A stretch of 47,622 nucleotides of DNA from an uncultured Anaerolineae bacterium. GTDB lineage: Bacteria > Chloroflexota > Anaerolineae > Promineifilales > Promineifilaceae. Positions within the stretch are counted from its first letter, which is position 1, and the number at the start of each line of letters is the position of its first letter. The stretch spans positions 1 to 47,622 of the forward strand of contig CALEAD010000013.1 in assembly GCA_937943625.1 (NCBI GenBank), written 5' to 3'. The notes under the pieces were generated by a model. It saw only the letters and a list, made by a program, of their open reading frames with translations. It had not been told where the DNA came from and searched no databases. Position numbers and translations under genes: made by a program. Positions 25,842 to 34,287 of this stretch are shown piece by piece.

Positions 25842-27181
25842 TTTTGCATCGCCTGGGCAAACGCTTGCCAGCCATGCCGCAGGTTCAGGTCACGTTGAGG
25901 GAAGGGAATCTCAATGTTGTGCGCCGCAAACGCCTCAAAAATCATGAAGTACAGGTCCGAGCGCACAGCGCGACGCCGCAGCGGGTCTTCTACCCAAACA
26001 GTCAGCTCAAAGTCCAGGCTAGAATCGCCGAAGCCGTTGAAGAAAACAATTGGGGGCGGATTATCACGCACCAGAGCATGGCGCGCGGCTGTTTGCAGCA
26101 AAATTTCGCGCACCTGGCGCGGCTCACTGCCATACCCCACACCGACGGGAACGCCCAGGCGGGTGAGTGCTTCTGTTTTGGTAAAGCTAATGAGCTGTGA
26201 GGTGAGAAAGGTCTGGTTGGGAATGATCACCTCGACGTTATCGGCCGTGCGCACCAGCGCCGAACGGATATTCAGCTTCTCAACCGTGCCTAGCTGATTG
26301 TTCACTTCAATCACATCGCCAGGGCGCAGCGATTGCTCAAATTGCAGCACAATGCCACTGATGAAGTTGGCGATAATCTGCTGCAAGCCAAAGCCAATGC
26401 CTACGGAAAGGCCTGTGCCAATGAGCGCCAGCGAGGTAAGGTTTAGCCCCAGGGTGCTGAAGAAGAGTAAAATACCTGTGCCGACGATGAGGTAGCGGCT
26501 GATGGTGACAACAGAGTTGATCATGCCTGGCTCCGCCTGAGTGCGAGGCATAACGCCCTTGCGCAGCGCTTCTTCGACTATCCAGGCAAAAATGAGGAAG
26601 GCATAAAGCCAGATAACGGCCGTCAGCAGCCGCCCCACTGTTAATGATGCGCCCAGCAGGCTCAACAGCTCAATCTGCAAAATGGTGCGCAGGTCAAAAA
26701 GCTGGCTAGAGGTGATGAGTAGCACCACAAAGGAAAACAGGGGCAGCAAAATGCGCTTGCGATATAACTCGGCATTTTCCGGCGTGAGGAAGAAGATGAG
26801 CAACGACAACAAAATGCGGTAAATGAGAATGACCCAGAAGAATGTGCCGACGGTTGTAATCAGCCCTCCCCTGAGCTGCCAAAGGGCAAAAAGCAGCGCC
26901 GTCAGGCGCACCAGCGCCAGCCCTAATAACGGGAAGTAGAGATAGCGCGCCGCCAGTAACATGCGCATCAAGGGCGAGGAAGAGTGGGGGCCAATGTGCG
27001 CATGGACGGCGCTGAGCAGGCGCGGGTGCAACCAGGTCAGCAGGGCGCGTGCCAGCAGCCAGGCCAACAACGTCAGCAGCAGCACAGCCAAAAGCTGGCG
27101 CTGCACCACCGGCCGTGCCAGCATAATCTGGAAGGTCTCTAGCTGCTCGATGAGCAGGCTGATGCGTGGGTCAGTAGACAT
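25808..27181 (-). CDS. MscS-family mechanosensitive channel
   Basis: 457 residues from ATG 27181. About five hydrophobic segments precede the MscS core, whose pore helix and beta domain are seen in LIGTGLSVGIGFGLQQIIA, then FISGIVLQFEQSLRPGDVIEV and NVEVIIPNQTF. The family opens under membrane tension to release solutes during osmotic downshock. AGAGGT lies 5 nt before ATG 27181; the frame extends 21 codons further but through a GAGATTGG repeat with no ribosome-binding site. The last ten residues are encoded by a GTGAAG-type intergenic repeat, so the natural C-terminus has probably been replaced or extended. Its stop is 41 nt from the NicO fusion start on the same strand, so the two may be co-transcribed. 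Confidence 0.93.
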   Translation of the reverse strand: MSTDPRISLLIEQLETFQIMLARPVVQRQLLAVLLLTLLAWLLARALLTWLHPRLLSAVHAHIGPHSSSPLMRMLLAARYLYFPLLGLALVRLTALLFALWQLRGGLITTVGTFFWVILIYRILLSLLIFFLTPENAELYRKRILLPLFSFVVLLITSSQLFDLRTILQIELLSLLGASLTVGRLLTAVIWLYAFLIFAWIVEEALRKGVMPRTQAEPGMINSVVTISRYLIVGTGILLFFSTLGLNLTSLALIGTGLSVGIGFGLQQIIANFISGIVLQFEQSLRPGDVIEVNNQLGTVEKLNIRSALVRTADNVEVIIPNQTFLTSQLISFTKTEALTRLGVPVGVGYGSEPRQVREILLQTAARHALVRDNPPPIVFFNGFGDSSLDFELTVWVEDPLRRRAVRSDLYFMIFEAFAAHNIEIPFPQRDLNLRHGWQAFAQAMQNVKREAGHVKE

Positions 27182-27203
27182 AATTACCTCTGTTGGGGTA
27201 TAG

Positions 27204-27232
27204 GAGATTGGAAACTGACCGTTTTCAATCTC
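27204..27232. repeat. GAGATTGG-family inverted repeat
   Basis: GAGATTG (27204-27210) and CAATCTC (27226-27232), with further pairing AAAC/GTTTT between. Lies upstream of the MscS ribosome-binding site. Confidence 0.6.
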
Positions 27233-27320
27233 GGCATGGTTCATTTTCTCTGGAAACGGTGCGTTACAAAAATTTCTGAGCGTAGACTGCCACCAGCACC
27301 ACCAGCAGACCGCCTATCAT

Positions 27321-27363
27321 GACAAAATCGCCATCGGCGGTCGGTGGTCGCGGTCAAATTGTA
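27321..27363. repeat. TGACCGC-family repeat, expanded variant
   Basis: On the minus strand it begins TACAATTTGACCGC and ends CGATTTTGTC, like 9421-9450, but with extra GACCACCGACCGCC words in the middle. This shows that the copy number of the inner word varies between sites. Confidence 0.7.
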
Positions 27364-27382
27364 AAGATCGCCTGAACCATGC

Positions 27383-27412
27383 CTCAATCTCTAATCTTCA
27401 ATCCCTAATCAC
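27383..27412. repeat. GATTAGGGATTG-family repeat overlapping a stop codon
   Basis: Minus strand: GATTAGGGATTGAAGATTAG then AGATTGAGG. The first TAG (27407-27405) is the stop codon of the double solute-binding lipoprotein. Confidence 0.6.
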
Positions 27413-29813
27413 CCTCCTGGCATATGGCAGGCAAATCAGCAGCAGCCACAGAAAAGCCGTTGGCGGCGTCTATGGTGCGCGTCATCTGGCAGACCAGTTC
27501 CGCAGGTGGAATACCATCTTGCAGCAGCGCTGTATAGACCTGGGGGCCATATTCCAGCACGGCCGTTAGCTGCGGCACGTTTGGCGGCACAAAGGCGTTG
27601 TTTACGCGCTGCAAGAAGCTGCTGATAATCGGCGTATTTTCGGTATTGACGTTCACATTCACGGGAACCAGGCGCGTTTGCGTCACCAGCGCCGTCTGGT
27701 TGGCGCTATTGGTGGCAAAGGTGACAAAATCGAGCGCCAGGGCCTGCTGCTCCTCGTTCAAACCGGTAGAAAAGTAAAAAACGGCCGTTTGCAGCCAAGG
27801 GCGTGCCTCGCCTTGCGGGCCAGCGGGCAGGCGCGTCACGCGCAGCACGTCTGGCATCATTTGCGCTTCCAGCGCACCCAACACCGAAGCTGGCCCAATC
27901 AACATGGCGACCTCGCCCGCCACAAATGCCGCCTGCGCCTGCGCCAGGTCTTGCATCAGCCAGATGTTGGGTTCGCGCTGCGCCTGTTCCAGCCAGGCCA
28001 GCCAATCGGCGAAGCCAGTTTGCGCCAGCGCCAGGCGGTATGTTGGTGTAAACAACTGCGCGCCAAAAGTAGTCGCTCCCCAGTAGGCGCGGCGGAAATC
28101 TAATGTCAGCGCTACCCTGCGCCCTTCGCTGGCTTTTTGCCGCAGCTCCGCCAGTGTAGCGGGCGGGTCACTGACAAGCTGGCTGTTGTAATACAACACG
28201 TCTAGCGCTAGCCAATAAGGCACGCCATACAGGTCGCCCCCGATCTCTACGGTACTCAACGCCGCAGGCACAAACCGTTGGCGCATCTCGGCGGAAAGCA
28301 GGCCAGTAAGCGGCTGAATAGAGCCGGCCTGGGCAAAGGGCAGCAGCCAGCTATCTGGCCCCAGGATCAGGCTGGCGCGGGTGTTCTGGCTCTGGAGCGG
28401 CGCGGGTTGCGCGTACATTGCCTCAATGGCGGCCTCTGCCTGTTCGCTGACGATGACAAAAGCGTTGGGGCAAAGGCGCATGTAATCGGCGGCTGTCTGG
28501 CGCAGCACGCTGGCTAAACGGCCGTCTTCCACCTGCCAGACGTTAATCACACCAGAAGCACGGCACACCTCTTGTGGCGCACCCAGGCGGTCATAGCCAA
28601 AAGCATCATTCACCTCGTTGGTCAGCAGCAAGCTGGCCTCGATCACGTCTAAGACGCCCTCCAGCACAGAACGGGTAATCTCGTCACCGCGGCTAAAAAC
28701 CAGGGCAGCCTGGGGAAGGTGGGGAACGGGAACGGCCGTGCGCGCCTGCGCGGCAAAGCCAGCTTCGGCAGGATGCAGGCGCGGGTCTACGGGCACGGTG
28801 CGGTTAGCGGGCACGCGCCCCAGCTCGCGCATCAGCGTGGTAGATTGCGTAGCGTTCGTGAGAAAAGCTGCCAGCAGCAGCGCCTGGCGCGTTTGCGCCG
28901 CGGGCGCGGCCTGGTTGAAGTAAATGGCCTCCACATGCAGCAAGGGGCCAGATGGTCCGTTCGGGCCGGCAGGCAGCACGGCGACGGAGACGCCATCTGC
29001 ACCCAGCGCCGCGCGCGCCGCCTGTAGGTCATCTGGGCTGCCGGTGTAATAGGCAGCCTTGCCAGAAAAGAAGAGGTCGCGCAGGCTGTCTACGTCGCGG
29101 CTGAGGATCATGCCGGGGGTAGATTGGGCGTTACGCAGCCAGCTTAGCCAGTTGGCGAAGCCCCCCTGGTCTAGCACTGTTCGCCCCGTGTCGTCAAACA
29201 GGTCGCCGCCAAATGCCTGAATACCCCAGAAGGCGGCACTGAAATTCACGTTAATGGCCGCAGAACGGCCGTTGGTCGTTTGCGCCAGCCATTCATCCAG
29301 CGTGGCCGCTGGCCTATCTACCAGGGCCGTGTTGTAGTAGAGCGCTATTGGCCGCAAGGCCAGGGGCAGGCCATAGAGCGCCTGCTCATATGTCAGGCTG
29401 GCCAGGGCACTGGAAAGGTAATTCTCGGTCGCTGGCTCATAAGCGCGCAGGTCTTGAATTAACCCTGCTTCGGCCAGCGGAACCAGCCATTCGCCAGGGG
29501 CAATAAAAAGGTCTGGCCCCAGCCCCAGGCGGGCGGCCTGCTCATAGCGCTGGCGCAACTCGTTGGCGGGCACAGCCTGGCTGATGACAGAGAGGTTGGG
29601 GTAAATCTGGTCAAATTCGCGCAACACGGCTGAAAGCACCTGCGCTTCTGTGCCTTCCCAACTGTGCCAGAGCAGGATTTTGCCACGGCTGCTGGCGCCG
29701 CTGTTTGCGGCGCTTTCTGCCTGCTGCCCCTGGCACGCCGTCAGCCACAGGAGCAGGCAAATCAGGTAAACATAATGAAAAAGAGGGTGGGTGCAGGTGG
29801 GGTTGTTGCTCAT
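27405..29813 (-). CDS. Lipoprotein with two tandem extracellular solute-binding domains
   Basis: 802 residues from ATG 29813. Signal region with lipobox LTAC (Cys27). Two homologous family-1 (maltose/sugar-type) solute-binding domains follow: about 45-410 (ILLWHSWEGTEAQVL, DLFIAPGEWLVPLAEAG, YGLPLALRPIALYYN) and about 420-795 (INVWQVEDGR, SLILGPDSWLLPFAQAG, YGVPYWLALDVLYYN). Internal matches such as AFWGIQAFGGDLF versus AYWGATTFGAQLF, and LPAGPNG versus LPAGPQG, show duplication with divergence. Single domains of this family deliver sugars to ABC permeases; none is encoded nearby. The frame reaches 30131, but that part precedes the signal peptide and runs antisense to the next gene. A TATAAT box ends 10 nt before the start, with no Shine-Dalgarno. 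Confidence 0.88.
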   Translation of the reverse strand: MSNNPTCTHPLFHYVYLICLLLWLTACQGQQAESAANSGASSRGKILLWHSWEGTEAQVLSAVLREFDQIYPNLSVISQAVPANELRQRYEQAARLGLGPDLFIAPGEWLVPLAEAGLIQDLRAYEPATENYLSSALASLTYEQALYGLPLALRPIALYYNTALVDRPAATLDEWLAQTTNGRSAAINVNFSAAFWGIQAFGGDLFDDTGRTVLDQGGFANWLSWLRNAQSTPGMILSRDVDSLRDLFFSGKAAYYTGSPDDLQAARAALGADGVSVAVLPAGPNGPSGPLLHVEAIYFNQAAPAAQTRQALLLAAFLTNATQSTTLMRELGRVPANRTVPVDPRLHPAEAGFAAQARTAVPVPHLPQAALVFSRGDEITRSVLEGVLDVIEASLLLTNEVNDAFGYDRLGAPQEVCRASGVINVWQVEDGRLASVLRQTAADYMRLCPNAFVIVSEQAEAAIEAMYAQPAPLQSQNTRASLILGPDSWLLPFAQAGSIQPLTGLLSAEMRQRFVPAALSTVEIGGDLYGVPYWLALDVLYYNSQLVSDPPATLAELRQKASEGRRVALTLDFRRAYWGATTFGAQLFTPTYRLALAQTGFADWLAWLEQAQREPNIWLMQDLAQAQAAFVAGEVAMLIGPASVLGALEAQMMPDVLRVTRLPAGPQGEARPWLQTAVFYFSTGLNEEQQALALDFVTFATNSANQTALVTQTRLVPVNVNVNTENTPIISSFLQRVNNAFVPPNVPQLTAVLEYGPQVYTALLQDGIPPAELVCQMTRTIDAANGFSVAAADLPAICQEGD

Positions 29814-29823
29814 ATTGGCCGCT

Positions 29824-29829
29824 ATTATA
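29824..29829 (-). promoter_or_regulatory. -10 box of the double binding lipoprotein (near-leaderless)
   Basis: Minus strand GGTATAATAGCG; the box ends 10 nt before ATG 29813, leaving room for a leader of 2-4 nt at most. No Shine-Dalgarno. Confidence 0.55.
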
Positions 29830-30016
29830 CCTGAGGAAGAGATGGGAGGCAGGGAACGGGGGTGCAGAGTATATCTGTCCTCTGCCACTTGCCTCAAATT
29901 AACCATCCTGAAAACAGCCGTAGCGCAGCTTTGCTGCATCATAAACTCATGCAAAATGATTAAAAAAGGATTAAAATATAGAGGAGGATGGTTAACGGCC
30001 GTTCCTGGAGAGTGAC

Positions 30017-30973
30017 ATGAAAAAACAATGGTTCGATATTGTTGGGGGTGTGGGCTTGATTTTGGTGGGGTGCATCTTCCTGGCACAGAGCCTGGGCTAT
30101 CTGCCCAAAATTGCGCCATTGGCGTGGGCAATCATGTTCGGCGTGGCCAGTGCGGGCTTTTTTGTTAACTATGGCGTGCGCAAGGGGCGGATGTGGTGGT
30201 GGCTGTTTCCGGCTGTGACAACGGCCGCCATTGCCTTGATACTATTGTTGGCGGCCGCAAACATCGTCGGAGCTTTTATGGGCACGCTGGTACTGTGGGG
30301 CTGCGCCATTCCTTTCCTGGTGGCTTTCTGGCAAGATAAACAGCAAAACTGGTGGGGTCTCATCCCCTTTTGGGTGCTGCTGATGATTGGCTCCGTGCTG
30401 CTGCTGGCAGAAACGTTGCCAGGGGAGTGGGTTGGCGGGATGATTTTGTTTGGCCTGGCGCTGCCCTTTATGGTGTTGTTCATGTGGCGGCGCGCCTATC
30501 AATGGGCGCTCATTCCCGCCTACGTGCTGACGGTGCTGGGGATTGTGGTGGGGTTTGGCAGCAATGTGCGCGGGGAATATGTGGGCGCGTTCTTTATGTT
30601 TGCCGTAGCGCTGCTGTTTGGCGTGATTTATTGGCGCTACCCAGAGAATTGGTGGGCGCAAATTCCCGCAGGCATTTTTGCCAGCGTGGGCGTGACGGTG
30701 CTGGTGGGTACGGCCGTTCACATTCGTGGGTTCATGAGCCTGCCCGGCTTCGTGCTTTTCACCGGCATTGCCCTCACTTTTACTGTGCTGTGGCGACAGC
30801 ACCGCCGTTACCCGGTTGAGTGGGCCAAATACCCGGCCGGCGGCTTTGCCCTGGGGGCACTACTGATGCTGATATTGGGCAATCACCCAGAGCTGATCAG
30901 CGCCATCTCTTTCATCGCCATTGGTCTCTGGCTGCTCTATGAAAACCATCGCGCCCTAAGGCTAAAGGGATAG
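30017..30973 (+). CDS. Membrane protein with five internal repeats (LiaI/DUF5668-like start)
   Basis: 318 residues; no specific family recognised. The first 45 residues (GGVGLILVGCIFLAQSLGYL) resemble the two-helix DUF5668/LiaI unit. The remainder repeats a unit of about 50-60 residues: an aromatic loop W-W/A-x-x-P followed by a long hydrophobic helix. Anchors are WWWLFPAVTTAAIAL, WWGLIPFWVLLMIG, QWALIPAYVLTVLG, WWAQIPAGIFASVG and EWAKYPAGGFALGA. Roughly ten membrane helices in all. GGAGAG lies 5 nt before the ATG, and AT-rich sequence (TTAAAATATAG) further up may hold the promoter. A palindrome AACGGCCGTT sits in the leader. It is divergent from the double binding lipoprotein. Function unknown. 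Confidence 0.8.
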   Translation: MKKQWFDIVGGVGLILVGCIFLAQSLGYLPKIAPLAWAIMFGVASAGFFVNYGVRKGRMWWWLFPAVTTAAIALILLLAAANIVGAFMGTLVLWGCAIPFLVAFWQDKQQNWWGLIPFWVLLMIGSVLLLAETLPGEWVGGMILFGLALPFMVLFMWRRAYQWALIPAYVLTVLGIVVGFGSNVRGEYVGAFFMFAVALLFGVIYWRYPENWWAQIPAGIFASVGVTVLVGTAVHIRGFMSLPGFVLFTGIALTFTVLWRQHRRYPVEWAKYPAGGFALGALLMLILGNHPELISAISFIAIGLWLLYENHRALRLKG

Positions 30974-31023
30974 CGAGGGGAGGTTGCCGATTAATTCCAC
31001 GATTTTGCCGGTGTGAGCGCGGG

Positions 31024-31051
31024 CTGCCGTCAGCGGTCTGCCGTCAGCGCT
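31024..31051. repeat. CTGCCGTCAGCGGT tandem words (TGACCGC family)
   Basis: CTGCCGTCAGCGGT repeated as CTGCCGTCAGCGCT, then CTGCGGTCA, in the gap before the ROK kinase ribosome-binding site. Confidence 0.55.
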
Positions 31052-31080
31052 CTGCGGTCATCTTCAAGGGAGTAACTTAA

Positions 31081-31992
31081 GTGGCACTGATTGGCGGCAT
31101 TGAAGCAGGCGGCACAAAATTTGTTTGCGCGGTAAGCACGGGGCCAGATGACCTGCGCGCTGAAGTGCGTTTCCCTACGACGACACCGGCGGAAACAATT
31201 GGCCGGGCAGTGCAGTTTTTCCGCGCGCAGGAGGAGCGGTGGGGGCCGCTAACGGCCGTTGGCATTGCCGCGTTTGGCCCTCTGGACCCAGAACCGGCCT
31301 CGCCTACCTATGGGTTTATCACCACCACGCCCAAGCCGGGCTGGGCCAACGTGGACTTTGTGGGAGGGATGCAGCAGGCATTCCCTGTGCCCATTGGCTT
31401 TGACACAGACGTCAACGGCGCGGCGCTGGCAGAATGGCGCTGGGGCGCGGCGCAGGGGCTAGATACCTTCATCTATTTAACAGTTGGCACGGGCATAGGG
31501 GGTGGGGCCATGGTCAACGGTCGTTTGCTGCACGGCCTCATCCACCCAGAGATGGGACACATTGGCCTGGCGCATGATTGGCTAAAAGACCCTTACGCCG
31601 GGCGCTGCCCCTATCACGGGGACTGCCTGGAAGGCATGGCCGCCGGCCCGGCCATTGGCGAGCGCTGGGGCGTCAGTGCCGCCGAACTGCCACCCGACCA
31701 CCCGGCTTGGGAACTAGAAGCAGATTACCTGGCGCAGGCGCTGCGCGCCTTTATCTGCATACTCTCGCCGCAACGCATCATCATGGGGGGCGGGGTGATG
31801 GAGCAGCCGCAGCTTTTCCCGCTGCTGCGGCACAAGACGCAAACTTACCTGAACGGGTACGTGCAGCATCCTGCCATTCTTACAGAGATTGCGCAGTACA
31901 TTGTGCCGCCGGGGTTGGGCAACCGCGCCGGTGTGTTGGGAGCTATTGCCCTGGGGCAACAGGCGCTAACGACCGTGAACCGTGAGCCGTAG
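31081..31992 (+). CDS. ROK-family sugar kinase, probably fructokinase
   Basis: 303 residues from GTG 31081, with GGGAG 8 nt upstream. ROK kinases phosphorylate hexoses with ATP. Visible: nucleotide-binding GGIEAGGTK at the N-terminus, the catalytic Asp in FDTDVNGAA, the TVGTGIGGG loop, and the ROK zinc site, His in HPEMGHI followed by [10 protein letters not shown]. The EAGGTKF start and [10 protein letters not shown] fit the fructokinase (YdhR/ScrK) branch better than glucokinase or NagC-type members. No transporter for sugars is linked on the same strand, and the next gene (MFS) is convergent. The last codons (NREP stop) are part of a CGTGAACCGTGAGCCG repeat. Confidence 0.9.
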   Translation: MALIGGIEAGGTKFVCAVSTGPDDLRAEVRFPTTTPAETIGRAVQFFRAQEERWGPLTAVGIAAFGPLDPEPASPTYGFITTTPKPGWANVDFVGGMQQAFPVPIGFDTDVNGAALAEWRWGAAQGLDTFIYLTVGTGIGGGAMVNGRLLHGLIHPEMGHIGLAHDWLKDPYAGRCPYHGDCLEGMAAGPAIGERWGVSAAELPPDHPAWELEADYLAQALRAFICILSPQRIIMGGGVMEQPQLFPLLRHKTQTYLNGYVQHPAILTEIAQYIVPPGLGNRAGVLGAIALGQQALTTVNREP

Positions 31993-31993
31993 G
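31974..31993. repeat. CGTGAACCGTGAGCCGTAG repeat overlapping the ROK stop
   Basis: Matches the GTGAGCCGTGAACCGTG words at 7489-7511. Encodes the last residues NREP and the TAG stop. Confidence 0.55.
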
Positions 31994-32024
31994 GTTGCAG
32001 TCCACCATTTGCAATCCCAACTCG

Positions 32025-33335
32025 TTACCCTTTCGCGGAAATGGCAATGGCGGCCAACAGCCGGGCAGCAGCGGCAATTGCCAGGGTCGTTTCCAGCCCC
32101 AATTGGGCAGAGATGGCGGGACCGCTCAGCGAACCCAGCAAAATAGCGGCATTGAGCGCCAGGTTATACCAGGCCAGGTGTGGGGGGCGGTTGTCTTCGG
32201 GAATATTTTCCAGCAGGTAATTGGCAATGGCCCCGCCCACCAATGACCAGGCAATGCCCCCCACAACTGAGGTGAACAGAAAGAGAGAAAGGTCGCGGGT
32301 AACGGCCGTTAGCGCCGGGTACAGGCTCATCAACATGCTGCCCATCACCACCAAACGATGATTGCCGAAGCGCGCCGTCAGCCGCGCAAGCTGCGTGGAG
32401 CCCATAAGAACGCTGACGTAAAAGAGCGCCGTACCCAACCCAATGTGCTGGTCGGTCAGGTGCAGCTTGTTCACCCAGTAGAGCGGGAAGATGGGAATGG
32501 CCAGGTATTGCGCCAGGTGAAAGAAGAAGAGGACAACGACAATTTGCCCGTAACGGCCGTTTAGCACCGAAATTTGCAGCAACTCCTGCCAGTTATTCAC
32601 GCGCGTGAGAAAGCGCAGCCCCACCGTTTGCCGCAGCCCGTCGGCCCAGGAGCGAAAGAGGCCAGGGCCGGGCAAGAAGGAGCGCGGCTGTTTGTAGGGC
32701 AACGGGTTTTCGTTTAACGGCCGTACAAACCACAAATGCAGCGTACTCATGGCCCCGCCAAACGCCCCCAGGCCAAACACCACCTGATACCCCAGGGGAA
32801 AGGGCAGCGCGTCTAGCAGCCATCCGCTGAGCAGGGAAACGCCAATGTACACTACTGCCAGCAGCGCATTGCGCACGCCGGCCACGTGCGCCCGCCACTC
32901 CGGCGGTACTGCCCCCGCAAACAGCGCATTAAAGCCCACCGCCAGCGCCGTGCCCGGTATGGTCATCAGCAGCGTAATCAGAATCAGCGCCCACACCTGT
33001 CCCTGTGGCAACAAAAAAGTGGGCAAGAAAATCCAGGCCACGTACCCCAGGCGATAGAAAACGGCCGTCCAGAACACACTCTGGCTAATTGGCTGATTAC
33101 GCAACCATTGGCTGGCAGGCAGGGTGAAAATCAGATTCACCACCGCTGGCCCCGCATTCAGCAGGCCAATTTGCAGCGCATCCGCCCCCTGCCGCGCGGC
33201 AAACACCCCCACAAAGGCAATGGCGCTGCCGCTGAGCACACCAAACCAGGCAATATCCAGGTACAGGTGCCAAAAATTAGCCCGGTATTCAGCAGGCACG
33301 CGCGATGATGTTTTCAACCAACCTGGTTTTATCAT
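32025..33335 (-). CDS. MFS transporter
   Basis: 436 residues with about 12 hydrophobic segments in two halves, and a basic loop in the middle (FVRPLNENPLPYKQPRSF) as usual for the major facilitator superfamily. The N-terminal half has the loop QWLRNQPISQ at the position of the MFS motif A. CAGGT lies 7 nt before ATG 33335. Substrate cannot be deduced; the nearby ROK kinase on the opposite strand is only a weak hint at sugars. Confidence 0.82.
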   Translation of the reverse strand: MIKPGWLKTSSRVPAEYRANFWHLYLDIAWFGVLSGSAIAFVGVFAARQGADALQIGLLNAGPAVVNLIFTLPASQWLRNQPISQSVFWTAVFYRLGYVAWIFLPTFLLPQGQVWALILITLLMTIPGTALAVGFNALFAGAVPPEWRAHVAGVRNALLAVVYIGVSLLSGWLLDALPFPLGYQVVFGLGAFGGAMSTLHLWFVRPLNENPLPYKQPRSFLPGPGLFRSWADGLRQTVGLRFLTRVNNWQELLQISVLNGRYGQIVVVLFFFHLAQYLAIPIFPLYWVNKLHLTDQHIGLGTALFYVSVLMGSTQLARLTARFGNHRLVVMGSMLMSLYPALTAVTRDLSLFLFTSVVGGIAWSLVGGAIANYLLENIPEDNRPPHLAWYNLALNAAILLGSLSGPAISAQLGLETTLAIAAAARLLAAIAISAKG

Positions 33336-33345
33336 ATCTTTACCT

Positions 33346-33393
33346 GTGAAACATGAAGCGTGAAAGAAGCACTCTCACGTTTCACGTTTCACA
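33346..33393. repeat. GTGAAAC-family inverted repeat
   Basis: GTGAAACATGAAGCGTGAAAG, 7-nt loop, CTCACGTTTCACGTTTCAC (written in two arms): an approximately 18-bp stem with wobble pairs. It lies between the MFS start and a terminator. Confidence 0.65.
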
Positions 33394-33406
33394 CCTTACA
33401 TCGAAC

Positions 33407-33442
33407 AAAAAAAGCCCGCCAGACCAACTGATCTGGCGGGCT
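33407..33442 (-). terminator. Intrinsic terminator after the zinc peptidase gene
   Basis: Minus strand AGCCCGCCAGA, 8-nt loop, TCTGGCGGGCT followed by T's (33413-33407): an 11-bp stem and a 7-nt T-run, 35 nt beyond the peptidase stop. Confidence 0.85.
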
Positions 33443-33476
33443 ATAAGTCTAACTCGTTTTCTTAAAACTCGTTTTC

Positions 33477-34163
33477 TTAATCGCGGCGACCACCCGTGAG
33501 CAGCAGCACATAGTACAAAAGTGTGCCGATGGCCGTAACGGCCGCAGCCACATAGGTCAGCGCCGCCGCATCCAGCACCTTGTTGATGCCGCTGGATTCG
33601 TTGCCCACAATTAGGCCGCTGCTGGTGAGCAAATCTTTGGCGCGGCGGCTGGCATCAAATTCCACCGGCAGCGTAATCAGGGCAAAAGCCACGCTGGCGG
33701 CAAAGAGGATGACGCCCACCCAGGCCAGCGTCGTCATTTGCAGGAAAAGTCCGGCAATGAATACCCATGGCCCCAGGGTGCTGCCAAACTGCACCGCCGG
33801 AACCAGGCTGCTGCGCAGGCGCAAAGGTGCGTAACCGCGCGCATCTTGCAGCGCGTGCCCCATTTCGTGGGCGGCTACGCCCGCCGCAGCCACGCTGGGG
33901 GTGCGGTACACGTCTGGGCTAAGGCGCAGCACCTTGTGGCGCGGGTCATAGTGGTCAGTCAACATGCCCTGTACCTCTTCGATGCGCACGTCATACAGCC
34001 CTTGCGCATCGAGCAGGGCACGGGCCACCTGGGCTCCGGTCATATTCCGCAAGGTGCGTACCTGGCTGTATTTTTTGAATGCGCTTTTCACGCGGGACTG
34101 CGCCCAAAAACCTAGTAGCAAACCAGGCAACGCGAAGACAAAGTACATTGGGTCAAAGATCAT
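33477..34163 (-). CDS. Membrane-bound zinc metallopeptidase, YugP-like
   Basis: 228 residues from ATG 34163, preceded by AAGGAGG at 8 nt. Family of neutral zinc metallopeptidases typified by B. subtilis YugP. An N-terminal helix (about 7-22) anchors it; the zinc motif His99-Glu-Met-Gly-His103 (VAAHEMGHALQ) follows LSPDVYRTPSVAAAGVAAHE; two or three more helices occupy 120-165 and 205-222. A third ligand is probably in VEFDASRRAKDLL. Substrate and role are unknown. A short in-frame extension to 34187 lacks a ribosome-binding site. A 44-residue membrane peptide gene lies upstream on the same strand, 125 nt away. Confidence 0.9.
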   Translation of the reverse strand: MIFDPMYFVFALPGLLLGFWAQSRVKSAFKKYSQVRTLRNMTGAQVARALLDAQGLYDVRIEEVQGMLTDHYDPRHKVLRLSPDVYRTPSVAAAGVAAHEMGHALQDARGYAPLRLRSSLVPAVQFGSTLGPWVFIAGLFLQMTTLAWVGVILFAASVAFALITLPVEFDASRRAKDLLTSSGLIVGNESSGINKVLDAAALTYVAAAVTAIGTLLYYVLLLTGGRRD

Positions 34164-34287
34164 CGTTTGCTCCTCCTTTCCACACAACAGATGGCGGGGG
34201 GATGATTAAAACATGGTGCGTGAGGCGCATGCATTGCTCACCCATCTTTATGCTCTCCCTATTGGCCCTGCTCCGCTGTGCGGTTAC

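Noticed and set aside
27264..27320. Minus-strand 18-residue hydrophobic frame (MIGGLLVVLVAVYAQKFL)
   Set aside because: It looks like a tiny membrane peptide but has no ribosome-binding site, and its start lies in a TGACCGC repeat. Too little to call a gene.
30974..31080. Link of the ROK kinase and MFS transporter as a sugar operon
   Set aside because: The genes are convergent on opposite strands, with independent starts.
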